Source: Nemorincola sp044225795 (GTDB lineage: Bacteria; Bacteroidota; Bacteroidia; Chitinophagales; Chitinophagaceae). Taken from it: 64,000 nt of DNA. The stretch lies in NCBI GenBank assembly GCA_044225795.1, contig JBGAIF010000008.1:62001-126000 (forward strand), read 5' to 3'. The notes under the pieces were generated by a model that saw only the letters and a list, made by a program, of their open reading frames with translations, had not been told where the DNA came from and made no database searches. Position 1 is the first letter of the stretch. Every line of letters begins with the position of its first letter. Positions 9,562 through 18,381 of the stretch are shown here, piece by piece. A program made the position numbers and the translations under genes.

Positions 9562-10332
9562 ATGAAGCTGCCACCCTCTATTAAGCAATACTTTGAAGAA
9601 GCAGGCGCCACCTCCCGGTTTGCGTACTGGTTCTTTCATGAATTGTTCCGGCCTCGTTACGAACTACGGCAGTTCATTCGCCAGTGCTTCCTGATCGGGT
9701 ACAATTCGCTGCCGCTTATAGGCATTACCGGGTTCATAATGGGGTTGGTGCTCACCATACAGTTACGCCCCTCCCTTATTGCGTATGGCGTTGAATTTCA
9801 ACTGCCGGTAATGGTCAGCCTGGCCATAGTCAGAGAGATAGGCCCTGTTATCACCTCCCTCATATTTGCCGGAAAAATTAGCTCCAGCATTGGTGCCGAG
9901 CTTGGCTCTATGAAGGTGACCGAGCAGATAGATGCCATGGAGGTCTCCGGCACCAACCCGTTCAAGTATCTTGTTGTTACCCGTGTGCTGGCAACAACAC
10001 TTATGCTTCCCGTGCTGGTCATTCTGTCAGACACCATATCCCTTTATGGCTCCTACCTTGGCGTCAACATCAGGGGCAATACAAGCCTTCACCTGTTCTT
10101 TTTCCAGGTATTTAATACACTTCGTTTCGGAGATGTAGTTCCTGCCGTTGTCAAAACCTATTTTTTCGGATTTGCAATAGGCATGATCGGATGTTATAAG
10201 GGGTACAATTCATCGAAAGGAACAGAAGGCGTTGGCCGCTCCGCCAACTCTGCTGTGGTGATCTCCTCACTGATCGTATTTATCATTGACCTGATCGTTG
10301 TACAAATAACCGATATAATGGGTTTAAATTAG
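9562..10332 (+). CDS. mlaE: MlaE-type ABC transporter permease
   Basis: 256 residues from the ATG at 9562; an in-frame GTG at 9535 would add nine residues that look non-coding. About five membrane helices are visible. The MlaE signature runs through VREIGPVITSLIFAGKISSSIGAELGSMKVTEQIDAM and GCYKGYNSSKGTEGVGRSANSAVV. It forms the inner-membrane channel that moves phospholipids between the membranes with MlaF (ATPase) and MlaD (substrate-binding). The next gene follows after one base. MlaB and MlaC are not nearby, which is common outside Proteobacteria. Confidence 0.93.
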   Translation: MKLPPSIKQYFEEAGATSRFAYWFFHELFRPRYELRQFIRQCFLIGYNSLPLIGITGFIMGLVLTIQLRPSLIAYGVEFQLPVMVSLAIVREIGPVITSLIFAGKISSSIGAELGSMKVTEQIDAMEVSGTNPFKYLVVTRVLATTLMLPVLVILSDTISLYGSYLGVNIRGNTSLHLFFFQVFNTLRFGDVVPAVVKTYFFGFAIGMIGCYKGYNSSKGTEGVGRSANSAVVISSLIVFIIDLIVVQITDIMGLN

Positions 10333-10333
10333 G

Positions 10334-11116
10334 ATGACAATGGATACAGGCACATTACAATATCAGCGGGGCAATACAATAGTGAGTGATGAGCATGTGA
10401 TAAATATAGCCTCGCTGAATAAGAGTTTTGGCCCTAAACATGTATTGAATGATTTTAACCTCGCCCTGCGTAAAGGCGAAAGTATAGTGGTCCTGGGACG
10501 ATCAGGGAGTGGAAAATCAGTGCTCATCAAGTGCATCATAGGCCTTATGATGCCGGATAGCGGCAAGATAGAGGTATTGGGTAACGATATATCAGAGCTC
10601 GATCATGAGGGGCTGGATAAAATCAGGGCCCGTATAGGATTCCTGTTTCAGAGCAATGCATTGTACGACTCTATGACAGTAAAGGAAAACCTGGAATTTC
10701 CTATGCGCCGCCACCTGAAAAATATGGATAAGGCGGAAGCCTATGCGAGGATAACCGAAACACTGGACAATGTGGGGCTGCCGCAAACGCTCAACATGAT
10801 GCCATCAGAACTATCCGGTGGCATGCAAAAGCGAATAGCGCTGGCCAGAACCTTGATACTGAACCCGGAAATAATACTTTACGATGAGCCTACAACCGGC
10901 CTCGACCCTATTACAGGCAGGGAAATAAGCACATTAATGAACGAAGTGCATATGAAATATAAAGTATCTTCGATAGTGATATCACATGATATGAAGTGTG
11001 TGGAGCGCACGAGTGACAGGATAGCGGTATTGGTGGATGGCAGGTGCTATGCACTGGATACTTTCGAGGAACTTAAAAGATCTAACGATATTAACATTAA
11101 ACAGTTTTTTGAGTAG
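10334..11116 (+). CDS. mlaF: MlaF-type ABC transporter ATPase
   Basis: 260 residues. Walker A is GRSGSGKSV (about 55-63), the Q-loop is FLFQSNALYDSMTV, the signature is LSGGMQKRIALAR, Walker B is EIILYDEPTTGLDP and the switch is ISHD. The GGMQKR form and the LYDSMTV region are typical of MlaF. It powers lipid transfer by the MlaE permease. The start is one base after the mlaE stop and mlaD begins one base after its stop, so the three genes are one operon. An alternative start two codons in (10340) is possible. Confidence 0.93.
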   Translation: MTMDTGTLQYQRGNTIVSDEHVINIASLNKSFGPKHVLNDFNLALRKGESIVVLGRSGSGKSVLIKCIIGLMMPDSGKIEVLGNDISELDHEGLDKIRARIGFLFQSNALYDSMTVKENLEFPMRRHLKNMDKAEAYARITETLDNVGLPQTLNMMPSELSGGMQKRIALARTLILNPEIILYDEPTTGLDPITGREISTLMNEVHMKYKVSSIVISHDMKCVERTSDRIAVLVDGRCYALDTFEELKRSNDINIKQFFE

Positions 11117-11117
11117 T

Positions 11118-12095
11118 ATGTCGTCCAATACAGGGAATAATATAAAACTTGGTGTATTTGTTTCGGTTGGCCTGCTGATCCTGATCGTAGCACTATACCT
11201 CATTGGGAAGAACCAAAGTTATTTTGGATCGAACTTTCACGTGAAAGCACGGTTCAAGAACATTGGTGGGTTGATGGTGGGAAATAACGTGCGTTATTCC
11301 GGCATACAGGCGGGGACCGTGAATAAGATCGTGGTCATAGACGATACTACTATCGAGATCACTATGCTGATAGATGATAAGATCAAGAGCCATGTCAGGT
11401 CAAATTCACTTGCCTCAATAGGCAATGAGGGGCTCATGGGCAATAAAGTGATCAACATAGCGCCCAATTCTGAACCGGGAGCTGAAGTAAAGGACGGTGA
11501 CCTGCTGCTCACGAAAAAAGTAAGCAACACCGATGAGATGCTGGAAACCCTGTCCTCAACCAACGACAACATACAGGTCATTTCAGAGAATCTGAAGAAC
11601 ACGGTCATTCGTATTAACAATAGTGCTGCCATTAACCAGTTGTTGAACGATACGTCCCTGTCTTCAGAGATCAAGCGGTCTGTACACGCCATACACAACA
11701 CCGCCGATCGTGCCAATGAGTTTACTATTGCTTTGAATAAGATCACAGCCGACATAAAAGCAGGCAATGGTGCGGCAGGAGCTATACTCTCAGACAAAAA
11801 ACTGGCTGACGATATAAAAAAGTCGGCTGAGAATGTAAAGAAGATCACTACCGAAACAAGTTTTGCCATTGCCCGCATAGATAGCGTCGTTCAGCAAGTA
11901 CAATTTGAGATCGCCCATGGAAAGAATACGGCTAACAGCATACTTAAGGACACCGCTATCGTGAATAAGCTGAATAATAGCATAACCAATATAGAAAAAG
12001 GCACCTCGGCATTCAGTGAGAACATGGAAGCGTTGAAACATAACGTACTGACAAGGGGCTACTTCAAAAAACAGGCAAAGAAGAACAAAAAGTAG
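11118..12095 (+). CDS. mlaD: MlaD-type MCE-domain lipid-binding protein
   Basis: 325 residues from the ATG at 11118, chosen because an upstream in-frame start would overlap mlaF by 80 bases. One N-terminal membrane helix (LGVFVSVGLLILIVALYLIG) is followed by an MCE domain at about 40-120, including FKNIGGLMVGNNVRYSGIQAG. The rest is a long helical, coiled-coil region with many Asn and Ser. It would sit in the inner membrane facing the periplasm and bind phospholipid for the MlaE/MlaF core. Confidence 0.9.
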   Translation: MSSNTGNNIKLGVFVSVGLLILIVALYLIGKNQSYFGSNFHVKARFKNIGGLMVGNNVRYSGIQAGTVNKIVVIDDTTIEITMLIDDKIKSHVRSNSLASIGNEGLMGNKVINIAPNSEPGAEVKDGDLLLTKKVSNTDEMLETLSSTNDNIQVISENLKNTVIRINNSAAINQLLNDTSLSSEIKRSVHAIHNTADRANEFTIALNKITADIKAGNGAAGAILSDKKLADDIKKSAENVKKITTETSFAIARIDSVVQQVQFEIAHGKNTANSILKDTAIVNKLNNSITNIEKGTSAFSENMEALKHNVLTRGYFKKQAKKNKK

Positions 12096-12122
12096 CGGGG
12101 GTGACCAAGCTCATATCGCATA

Positions 12123-12136
12123 ATGACTGCTGTCAT
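12123..12136. promoter_or_regulatory. Palindrome ATGAC-N4-GTCAT upstream of the universal stress gene
   Basis: A perfect 5-4-5 inverted repeat with spacer TGCT. It ends 22 bases before a -7 element TATCTTTG (12159-12166), so its centre is roughly at -43, a usual place for a CRP/FNR-type activator. It has the same arms and almost the same spacing as the copy at 9504. Confidence 0.5.
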
Positions 12137-12158
12137 ATTTGATGCTTCCAGGCAAGGG

Positions 12159-12166
12159 TATCTTTG
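12159..12166 (+). promoter_or_regulatory. -7 element TATCTTTG of the universal stress gene
   Basis: Matches the Bacteroidota consensus TAnnTTTG and lies 28 bases before the ATG at 12195. Confidence 0.6.
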
Positions 12167-12194
12167 ACGAAGACAAATAAAGTACCGTCTTCAA

Positions 12195-13046
12195 ATGAAA
12201 AAGATATTACTACTACTCAAGGCCGATCATTACAAAGCAGGCATACTGGACTTTGCCGCATCCATCTGCGCACCTGAAAAAGCTACACTCGTAGGTGTAT
12301 TCATAGAACATACAGCCCTGGAGTCTCAGCCATCTATAAAAACGATCGGCGGTCAGTATTTTGTTGAAGAAATTGTTCAGGACCCCAACGAACAAAAACA
12401 CCACAATGAGGAGGTGAGAACCAATATGAAATTGTTCAGGGATGGCTGCACCCAACGTGAGATCAGGCATTTTGCGCATTTATATAAAGGCAACCAGTTA
12501 CAGCATATCATTGAGGAAACAAGATATGCCGATGCTATAATCGTTGACCCCTCCACTTCGTTGTCAGATGACAACAAAGTTCCATCAAAGTTTATTATGG
12601 ATATTCTATCCGAATCAGAATGTCCTGTAATGATCGCACCGGAATACTTTGAAAAGACAGAAGAAGTGGTATTTGCATTTGATGGCAGCAAATCTTCCAT
12701 GAGGGCCATAAAACAGTTCATATACCTGATGCCTGAGTTTTCCGGACGAAATATACATGTACTGCACATCAGCGACGAGGGGGAAACAGGCAGGAACGAC
12801 ACACTTGAAGTGAAACAGTTTACGGAATGGCTGAATATGCATTTCAATAAAATATCCTTCATCAACCTGAAGGGAAATCCAAGGGAGATGCTGTTCAGCT
12901 ACTTCATGGATAATAATGACAAATACAATAAAATGCTTATCAGCGGGGCTTATGGCCGAACACTTTTGTCCACCTTTTTCAAACCAAGTACGGCCGACCT
13001 CGTACTAAAGGCTGTTGACATTCCTATGTTCATATACCACGGCTGA
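12195..13046 (+). CDS. Tandem universal stress protein
   Basis: 283 residues made of two UspA-like domains (about 1-145 and 150-283). The second domain begins EEVVFAFDGSKSSMRAIKQF. It ends with ISGAYGRTLL, then a loop in which the last Gly of the usual ATP motif GxxGx9G is replaced by Pro (FFKPS). Such proteins are cytoplasmic and often respond to hypoxia or redox stress. The gene has its own promoter and an FNR-like palindrome, and is followed by a terminator shared with the opposing tRNA. Confidence 0.88.
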   Translation: MKKILLLLKADHYKAGILDFAASICAPEKATLVGVFIEHTALESQPSIKTIGGQYFVEEIVQDPNEQKHHNEEVRTNMKLFRDGCTQREIRHFAHLYKGNQLQHIIEETRYADAIIVDPSTSLSDDNKVPSKFIMDILSESECPVMIAPEYFEKTEEVVFAFDGSKSSMRAIKQFIYLMPEFSGRNIHVLHISDEGETGRNDTLEVKQFTEWLNMHFNKISFINLKGNPREMLFSYFMDNNDKYNKMLISGAYGRTLLSTFFKPSTADLVLKAVDIPMFIYHG

Positions 13047-13067
13047 CATGCCAAACAGATATAATAG

Positions 13068-13102
13068 AAAAGGGTCAAAAGCTATACTTTTGACCCTTTT
13101 TT
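13068..13102. terminator. Bidirectional terminator between usp and tRNA-Arg
   Basis: A perfect 14-bp stem (13068-13081 with 13087-13100) and a 5-base loop, with A-rich and T-rich flanks, able to stop transcription from both sides. Confidence 0.85.
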
Positions 13103-13105
13103 CAG

Positions 13106-13179
13106 TGACCGCGTCAGGATTCAAACCTGAAACCTTTTGATCCGTAGTCAAATGCTCTATTCAGTTGAGCTACGCAGCC
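13106..13179 (-). tRNA. tRNA-Arg(ACG)
   Basis: 74 nt cloverleaf read by eye. The acceptor is GGCTGCG paired with CGCGGTC (two G-U pairs). The anticodon stem is TTTGA/TCAAA with loop CTACGGA, and the T arm is TCAGG TTTGAAT CCTGA. Anticodon ACG would be read as inosine after deamination. No CCA is encoded. A -7 element lies upstream and a terminator directly downstream. Confidence 0.93.
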
Positions 13180-13195
13180 ATCCCTTTTGGGAGTG

Positions 13196-13203
13196 CAAAG
13201 ATA
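13196..13203 (-). promoter_or_regulatory. -7 element TATCTTTG of tRNA-Arg
   Basis: On the minus strand, 16 bases before the first tRNA base; matches TAnnTTTG. Confidence 0.6.
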
Positions 13204-13278
13204 CAAAACCCCGAATATTTTAGCAAAAACTTTTTCAAGCCTTAAAAAAATAGCATCTTTAAGGCTCGGAAAGCCGCT

Positions 13279-13752
13279 ATGAATATAGAGATCTGGTCAT
13301 TGGGTAAGGATAATGAACCCTTTATAGAAGAAGGGACATCGCACTATTTTAAAAAGATCAGACCCTGGAACCCGATAGAGCTTGTAGTGCTTCAGACCTC
13401 CAAAAAATTAGCCACGACCGACCCGGAAAGGGCCAAGCTACAGGAAGAAGAACTTATTTTAAAACGACTGCAGCCGCACCACTTGCTGATATTGCTCGAC
13501 GAACGAGGTAAGATGCTGGACTCTGTGCAATGGTCGCGGCAGTTTCAGCAGTACATGAACCAGGGCACAAAGACCCTTATCATACTCATAGGCGGGGCAT
13601 ACGGCGTCACAGAAAATGTAAAGAAAAAGGCAGCACAGTGCTGGTCTCTTTCCCACCTGGTCTTCCCGCACCAACTGGTTAGGCTCATAGTGGCCGAGCA
13701 GGTTTACCGTGCCTTCAGCATCCTCAACAACTCTCCCTACCACCATGTATAG
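13279..13752 (+). CDS. rlmH: 23S rRNA (pseudouridine-1915-N3)-methyltransferase RlmH
   Basis: 157 residues, the usual RlmH length. It is a SPOUT-type methyltransferase: LLILLDERGKMLDS, then IILIGGAYGVTENVKKKA (the SAM-binding knot), and the C-terminal QVYRAFSILNNSPYHHV that is nearly invariant in this family. It uses SAM to methylate pseudouridine 1915 of 23S rRNA on assembled ribosomes. A rhomboid gene lies just downstream on the same strand. Confidence 0.97.
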   Translation: MNIEIWSLGKDNEPFIEEGTSHYFKKIRPWNPIELVVLQTSKKLATTDPERAKLQEEELILKRLQPHHLLILLDERGKMLDSVQWSRQFQQYMNQGTKTLIILIGGAYGVTENVKKKAAQCWSLSHLVFPHQLVRLIVAEQVYRAFSILNNSPYHHV

Positions 13753-13836
13753 GTAGGGATTAACCTGGTGAAATTGAACTTATATGTTTTCGTAAACATT
13801 TTCAATTGTATTTTCGTTAAAAGAACTTTTGCACAT

Positions 13837-14436
13837 ATGAGCATTACCCTCATCATCATTGTCATCACTTTATTGGCCACGGTAGCCGCATTCAACAACG
13901 ATACGCTGATGAATAAGCTCATCCTTTGGCCCAGGTACATGAATACTCCGGAAGAATACCATCGTTTCCTATCATCCGGCTTCATCCACGCCGACTGGAA
14001 CCACCTGATATTCAACATGTACACTTTTTATTTCTTCGGACAATATGTAGAAGAGGCGATGATAGGTAATGGACTGAGGTTCGCTTTACTTTATGTGTCC
14101 GCAATTATCATTTCTTCTATCCCTTCATTTCTGAAGAACAGGAACAACAGCTATTACCGCTCCCTGGGCGCATCGGGCGGTGTATCTGCTGTTGTCTTCT
14201 TTTTCATTTATTACGCCCCCTGGAGCCGCCTGAACCTGTTCTTTTTCCTGAGCATGCCCAGCATAGTATTTGCGGTGGCTTACCTGGTGTATTCAGCGGT
14301 AATGGCGAAACAGGGAAGAGACAATGTGAATCATGATGCGCATATGTGGGGATCACTATATGGTATGTTGTTCGCCTTCCTCCTCGACCCAACGCACGGC
14401 CGTATATTCATAGACCAGTTGCTGCATCCGCATTAA
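13837..14436 (+). CDS. Rhomboid-family intramembrane serine protease
   Basis: 199 residues from the ATG at 13837. An earlier in-frame GTG (13768) is unlikely because a promoter-like AAGAACTTTTG precedes 13837. About six membrane helices are visible. DWNHLIFNMYTFYFFG is the conserved helix-2 motif, GASGGVSA carries the catalytic Ser, and the His is in AHMWGSLYG. It cleaves membrane helices within the bilayer; the substrate is unknown. It is convergent with tilS, with one base between the stops. Confidence 0.9.
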   Translation: MSITLIIIVITLLATVAAFNNDTLMNKLILWPRYMNTPEEYHRFLSSGFIHADWNHLIFNMYTFYFFGQYVEEAMIGNGLRFALLYVSAIIISSIPSFLKNRNNSYYRSLGASGGVSAVVFFFIYYAPWSRLNLFFFLSMPSIVFAVAYLVYSAVMAKQGRDNVNHDAHMWGSLYGMLFAFLLDPTHGRIFIDQLLHPH

Positions 14437-15768
14437 TTATTTTTGCTTCTTTACTAACAGCACCTTTTTTGTACCTGCCTTTATCTTAAAACGCTCATCA
14501 AGCCTTATGCCTGCCACCCAGGCAATGCGCTTATCACATTCTATTACCCTTATATGCTCCTTATCATGCAGGGCCACCTTCTCATCTATAAGCAGGCGGC
14601 TTACTTTCTTCTTTTTCATGTTCATACCCAGCGGATAGAGGTAATCCCCTGCTTTCCACTTTCGGATAAAAAAAGGCAATTGTACCTGAGCCATATCTAT
14701 ATAAGCAGCATCGGCATCATGGGGTATTGTTTTGGGCGGGTCCTGGAGAGAGAAAGAGTACGAGCACCCGCCTGTATCTATAACACACGGCAGCGCATCT
14801 ATGACGATCAGATCAGCAGAAGCTGATGGCAATGTAGTGATGACAAGAAAATCCCTGTTCCTGATGACCCGATGAGATTCAGAGGCTACAAAATGCCCGC
14901 TCTCTGAATCGAGCAAATGTAACACCTGTTCCGTTTGCCCAGGTGTGAAACCAAATGGGGCCAGCAATTCATAGCAGATCGTTGATAACGGCTTTCTGTT
15001 CTTCAGTTTCAATATCGGGATATAATGATCCTGCCCTCTCGTTTCTAACAGCTTTTTCTTCTCCTGCTCAATCGCTTTCCGGTATAACAGCCCGGCATCT
15101 TCAAACCTGCTGATACTATCATTCAGATTACCCACTACATTGGGCAGCCATTCCTTTATCACGGGTATCACTTTATGCCTTATCGTATTGCGCAGGTAAT
15201 CATCCGATTCATTGGACGCGTCATTACGATAAGACACATTCTTCTCCATTACATACTGTTCTATTTCAAGACGTGTAGCAAACAACAAAGGCCTGATTAT
15301 CGTGCCATTATCGGGCGATATACCATGCAATCCGTTGATACCGGTCCCCCTGAACAGGTTAATAAGCAACGTCTCTGCATTATCATCGGCATGGTGTGCT
15401 GTTGCCACCCTGGCATATTTATGTTCTGTACGTAGCTGCTCAAACCACTCATAGCGTAGAATTCGTGCAGTCTCCTGGATACCTTTTTTCCACTCCTGTG
15501 ATATCTGTTTCGTATCGAAGCGTACATTATGAAATGTGATCCCGTTATTCATGCACCATTCCTTCACCAGGGCCTCATCCAGATCAGAGGCCTCGCCGCG
15601 TAACCCGTAGTTGCAGTGAGCAACACCGAAACTTAATTCGTGTTCCAGGAACAACGCTGCCAGAACCATAGAGTCTATACCTCCGCTCACCGCTAATAAT
15701 ACCTTTTGCTCACCATTTACGAAACGGTTAGCTTGCCAATTATCATTAAATCTTTTCGATAAACTCAT
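14437..15768 (-). CDS. tilS: tRNA(Ile)-lysidine synthase TilS
   Basis: 443 residues. The N-terminal PP-loop is VLLAVSGGIDSMVLAALF, followed by GVAHCNYGLRGEASD and TAHHADDNAETLLINLFRGTG, all diagnostic of TilS. The central substrate-binding region and the C-terminal domain (YPLGMNMKKKKVSRLLIDEKV) are present. It converts the wobble cytidine of the AUA-reading tRNA-Ile to lysidine using ATP and lysine, an essential step in the cytoplasm. Confidence 0.96.
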   Translation of the reverse strand: MSLSKRFNDNWQANRFVNGEQKVLLAVSGGIDSMVLAALFLEHELSFGVAHCNYGLRGEASDLDEALVKEWCMNNGITFHNVRFDTKQISQEWKKGIQETARILRYEWFEQLRTEHKYARVATAHHADDNAETLLINLFRGTGINGLHGISPDNGTIIRPLLFATRLEIEQYVMEKNVSYRNDASNESDDYLRNTIRHKVIPVIKEWLPNVVGNLNDSISRFEDAGLLYRKAIEQEKKKLLETRGQDHYIPILKLKNRKPLSTICYELLAPFGFTPGQTEQVLHLLDSESGHFVASESHRVIRNRDFLVITTLPSASADLIVIDALPCVIDTGGCSYSFSLQDPPKTIPHDADAAYIDMAQVQLPFFIRKWKAGDYLYPLGMNMKKKKVSRLLIDEKVALHDKEHIRVIECDKRIAWVAGIRLDERFKIKAGTKKVLLVKKQK

Positions 15769-15788
15769 AATTCGTGTTCTCCTGCCGG

Positions 15789-16103
15789 TTAGTATGCCAG
15801 ATCCTCGTATGCTGCCTGCAGTTCACTGTATGAATGCATGTCATTCACCTGTTTGGCTTTCACCATACCCGACTCATACACAGATATCGCCTTGTCTGGT
15901 TCCCCCACCCGCTCCAGAAGTTTGCCCAGATGATAGTAAGTAGCGACATAACCCGGATCGTTTGAAAGGTTCAGTTCAAAATGCTTCTGCGCATTCGCTT
16001 CATCGCCAAGCTTCACATATTCTAATGCAAGAGCATGATTCAGAAAACAATCAGCCGGCGAGGCGGCCAAAAAAGACTTCAGCTTTTCTATTCTGTCAGA
16101 CAT
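15789..16103 (-). CDS. Small TPR protein
   Basis: 104 residues with about two tetratricopeptide repeats: ALALEYVKLGDEANAQKHFELNLSNDP and YYHLGKLLERVGEPDKAISVYESG. There is no signal peptide, so it is probably a cytoplasmic adaptor. It lies 20 bases upstream of tilS on the same strand and may be cotranscribed with it. The partner is unknown. Confidence 0.8.
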   Translation of the reverse strand: MSDRIEKLKSFLAASPADCFLNHALALEYVKLGDEANAQKHFELNLSNDPGYVATYYHLGKLLERVGEPDKAISVYESGMVKAKQVNDMHSYSELQAAYEDLAY

Positions 16104-16143
16104 ACGGGTACGATCTGATGTAAAAATATATTCTTTTTAACTA

Positions 16144-16168
16144 AAAGGGCTGCAAAATGCAGCCCTTT
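16144..16168. terminator. Terminator downstream of the PNGase F-like gene
   Basis: An 11-bp stem (AAAGGGCTGCA with TGCAGCCCTTT) and a 3-base loop. On the minus strand it is followed by a T-rich stretch. Confidence 0.75.
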
Positions 16169-16193
16169 GGTCAATGCAGTATAAATTCAGTAT

Positions 16194-18161
16194 TTACTTA
16201 ACGATGAGTAATCTCGCGGTCAGTTTATTTCCGGATGCATCATTAACATACAAAACAGAATAAACACCATTCATCAAAGAAGATACATTTATCGCCGTAT
16301 GCTCGGTAGTGCACACAGACTCAGCAACCAGTCTGCCAAGTGCATCAATTATATGAATCGTTCCGTTAACCCCGTCAATACCGCTGATATCTACATTCAC
16401 CACATCGCGCGCAGGGTTAGGATATGCAACAATTGCAACCGGGGTCGATGAAATATTAGTTACACCAACATGAGAAACAGGGGGAATACCCGTAGAAAAA
16501 TACTGGGTAAATCCACAACCGAAATCATAGCTATAGACACCGGTATAAACCATACCATTGAGTGGTATGTTTGTCCCTGTAAGTTTCTTCACTATGAATG
16601 ATCCTGCATTGATACCCTCAGAAGGATTATTGTCCCACACCCACCAATGCAGCCCATCGCAGCCGCCATCCTTTACAACCAGCTTATAACACCCGGGATC
16701 AAGATTTACCGTATCTACATAACTGGTATTTACCCTTGCGCCTGTGTGTTTTCTCACTACCGAATCCTTAAGATCATATATTGTCCAGTTGGTCTCACTC
16801 AGCGTATCACCTTTAGCCTCTACATTGGTCTTCAAAGCTATCAGGAACGACGTAGGCCAAAGAGGTGCTGTTCTGAATGAGGAGTACATTACGTTATTAT
16901 TGCTGTCAGCATCTACTGTACCGTTCACTGCCGTTATCCTGACAGTAAATTTGTGCATGCCTGTATCACCGGCTATGTTATTTAACTGCCCCATCGGCGG
17001 CATAGTCACTTCGGCATCATCAAACGTTTTCAGGCTGCCTCTCCAGGTATAGTTCCTCATAGCTTTTGCATCGGTACCATATTCAAACGTTATAGAGGTG
17101 ATATCCGACGCTCCCCTGTTCTTTACTTTAACTACCGGAGAAGCACAGGTAGGGTTTTCCCGGAAGGTATTCTCATCATTTGTAGGAGCAATGATCTGGT
17201 CAAGTGATGCATCCAGCACTTTCTTTAGAGCGCCATAGTAAAAAAGTACGGCTTCGCAAGTGTAGCTGCCACCACCGGTATAATCTTCAAACGCAATACC
17301 AACGTTGAAATTCGCGCCTGCTGAGATTCGAGGTAAATGGTGTGTATTGGCATAAACAGTAGCGCCCGGGCACCAGTTACCACGCTCATATATCCAGGTC
17401 CCCGATTGCGGGTACAACTCATTCGAACCGCAGTTGTCACGCCATATACGCGTGGTTTCTACCGTACTGGAATTAAGCAATACAGAATAGTTGTGTGGTG
17501 CAAACTCACAGCAGCCGTTAGCATCAGAACCATGCCCGGTTACGGTGAATTTCATATCGGCAGCCTTTGCCCCGCTTGGCGCAATATCACTTACAGGCGG
17601 AAAATGCACATTGATACTCGGAGAGCCGCCATATCCCCAGCTTCCGCCCCATAACTTCTTTACAGCTATGACATCACGGTCCGGGCCACCTTCAATGAAC
17701 ATGAACTTAACATCTGCGGTGAAGCCACCCGAATAACCTGAATAAGCTACACGCAATGTTGCCGTATCGTGAAGGATAGGCTCAAAATCAGTGATGTCAT
17801 AAACATAATGCTGTTGCCACGTCCACGGCGTGCGCGGAGCCCCTGCATTGGCATATGGTGTGATGAATCTGCCCAATTCAAACGAACGGCCATCTTTCAA
17901 CATCAGGTAGTTCTGTACGGTATAATCCCAATCGCCGCAATACCCTGAACCGCCGCACATGTATTTACCAAGGGTAAAGACCATATAGATAGCCCGGTAG
18001 CTTTTAGCGTGTGCAGGAGGTAAAACGATCATTGAATCATAATTACCGTTCCAGCTCAATTGGGCCATTGTGGCCTGCACCCAGGTAGTATCACCGGTAG
18101 CAGCGCCTGAAGAGAATGAGCCTGAAAGGCCTAAAGCAAGAATGTAGAGAACCTTCTTCAT
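16194..18161 (-). CDS. Secreted PNGase F-like glycoamidase with T9SS sorting domain
   Basis: 655 residues from the ATG at 18161, which begins the signal peptide MKKVLYILALGLSGSFSS; an earlier in-frame ATG at 18221 adds a non-signal leader. Residues ~40-330 match peptide-N-glycosidase F. CGDWDY corresponds to the catalytic Asp60 region (CDEWDRY), GRFITPY is shared, NGCCEFAPHNYSV carries the Glu206 equivalent, and NWCPGATV matches the late motif. The Glu118 equivalent does not seem conserved. Middle repeats look Ig-like. The last ~80 residues (AYPNPARDVVNVDISG to the end ARLLIVK) are a type-A T9SS sorting domain. It probably removes N-glycans from glycoproteins outside the cell. Confidence 0.85.
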   Translation of the reverse strand: MKKVLYILALGLSGSFSSGAATGDTTWVQATMAQLSWNGNYDSMIVLPPAHAKSYRAIYMVFTLGKYMCGGSGYCGDWDYTVQNYLMLKDGRSFELGRFITPYANAGAPRTPWTWQQHYVYDITDFEPILHDTATLRVAYSGYSGGFTADVKFMFIEGGPDRDVIAVKKLWGGSWGYGGSPSINVHFPPVSDIAPSGAKAADMKFTVTGHGSDANGCCEFAPHNYSVLLNSSTVETTRIWRDNCGSNELYPQSGTWIYERGNWCPGATVYANTHHLPRISAGANFNVGIAFEDYTGGGSYTCEAVLFYYGALKKVLDASLDQIIAPTNDENTFRENPTCASPVVKVKNRGASDITSITFEYGTDAKAMRNYTWRGSLKTFDDAEVTMPPMGQLNNIAGDTGMHKFTVRITAVNGTVDADSNNNVMYSSFRTAPLWPTSFLIALKTNVEAKGDTLSETNWTIYDLKDSVVRKHTGARVNTSYVDTVNLDPGCYKLVVKDGGCDGLHWWVWDNNPSEGINAGSFIVKKLTGTNIPLNGMVYTGVYSYDFGCGFTQYFSTGIPPVSHVGVTNISSTPVAIVAYPNPARDVVNVDISGIDGVNGTIHIIDALGRLVAESVCTTEHTAINVSSLMNGVYSVLYVNDASGNKLTARLLIVK

Positions 18162-18185
18162 TGATATTAATTTATTATTAAGTCG

Positions 18186-18193
18186 TAAAGATA
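18186..18193 (-). promoter_or_regulatory. -7-like element TATCTTTA of the PNGase F-like gene
   Basis: One mismatch from TAnnTTTG, 24 bases before the chosen ATG at 18161. It supports that start over the one at 18221. Confidence 0.45.
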
Positions 18194-18347
18194 AACACTC
18201 TCGCATATATTGACCTGACATAAAGCGTCACGAGGATAATTTGACAAACAACCGACCAAAAATCAAATTATATTATATTAAAGAACCATAAGTGTACTTT
18301 TTAACAATACTACACGATAAAATAGCAATTCATTGCATATTTCCGAG

Positions 18348-18355
18348 TACCTTTG
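18348..18355 (+). promoter_or_regulatory. -7 element TACCTTTG of der
   Basis: Exact TAnnTTTG match, 26 bases before the der ATG. Confidence 0.6.
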
Positions 18356-18381
18356 CACCCTTAAAAAACAAGAAATAATAT

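Noticed and set aside
11294..11878. 194-codon minus-strand frame
   Set aside because: Antisense to mlaD, with no recognisable protein.
13768..13836. Longer N-terminus of the rhomboid protease from a GTG
   Set aside because: The added residues do not fit the family and a promoter-like sequence lies inside them.
18222..18381. Operator before der in a TGAC..GTCA stretch
   Set aside because: The half-sites are seven bases apart and imperfect, unlike the matched palindromes at 9504 and 12123.
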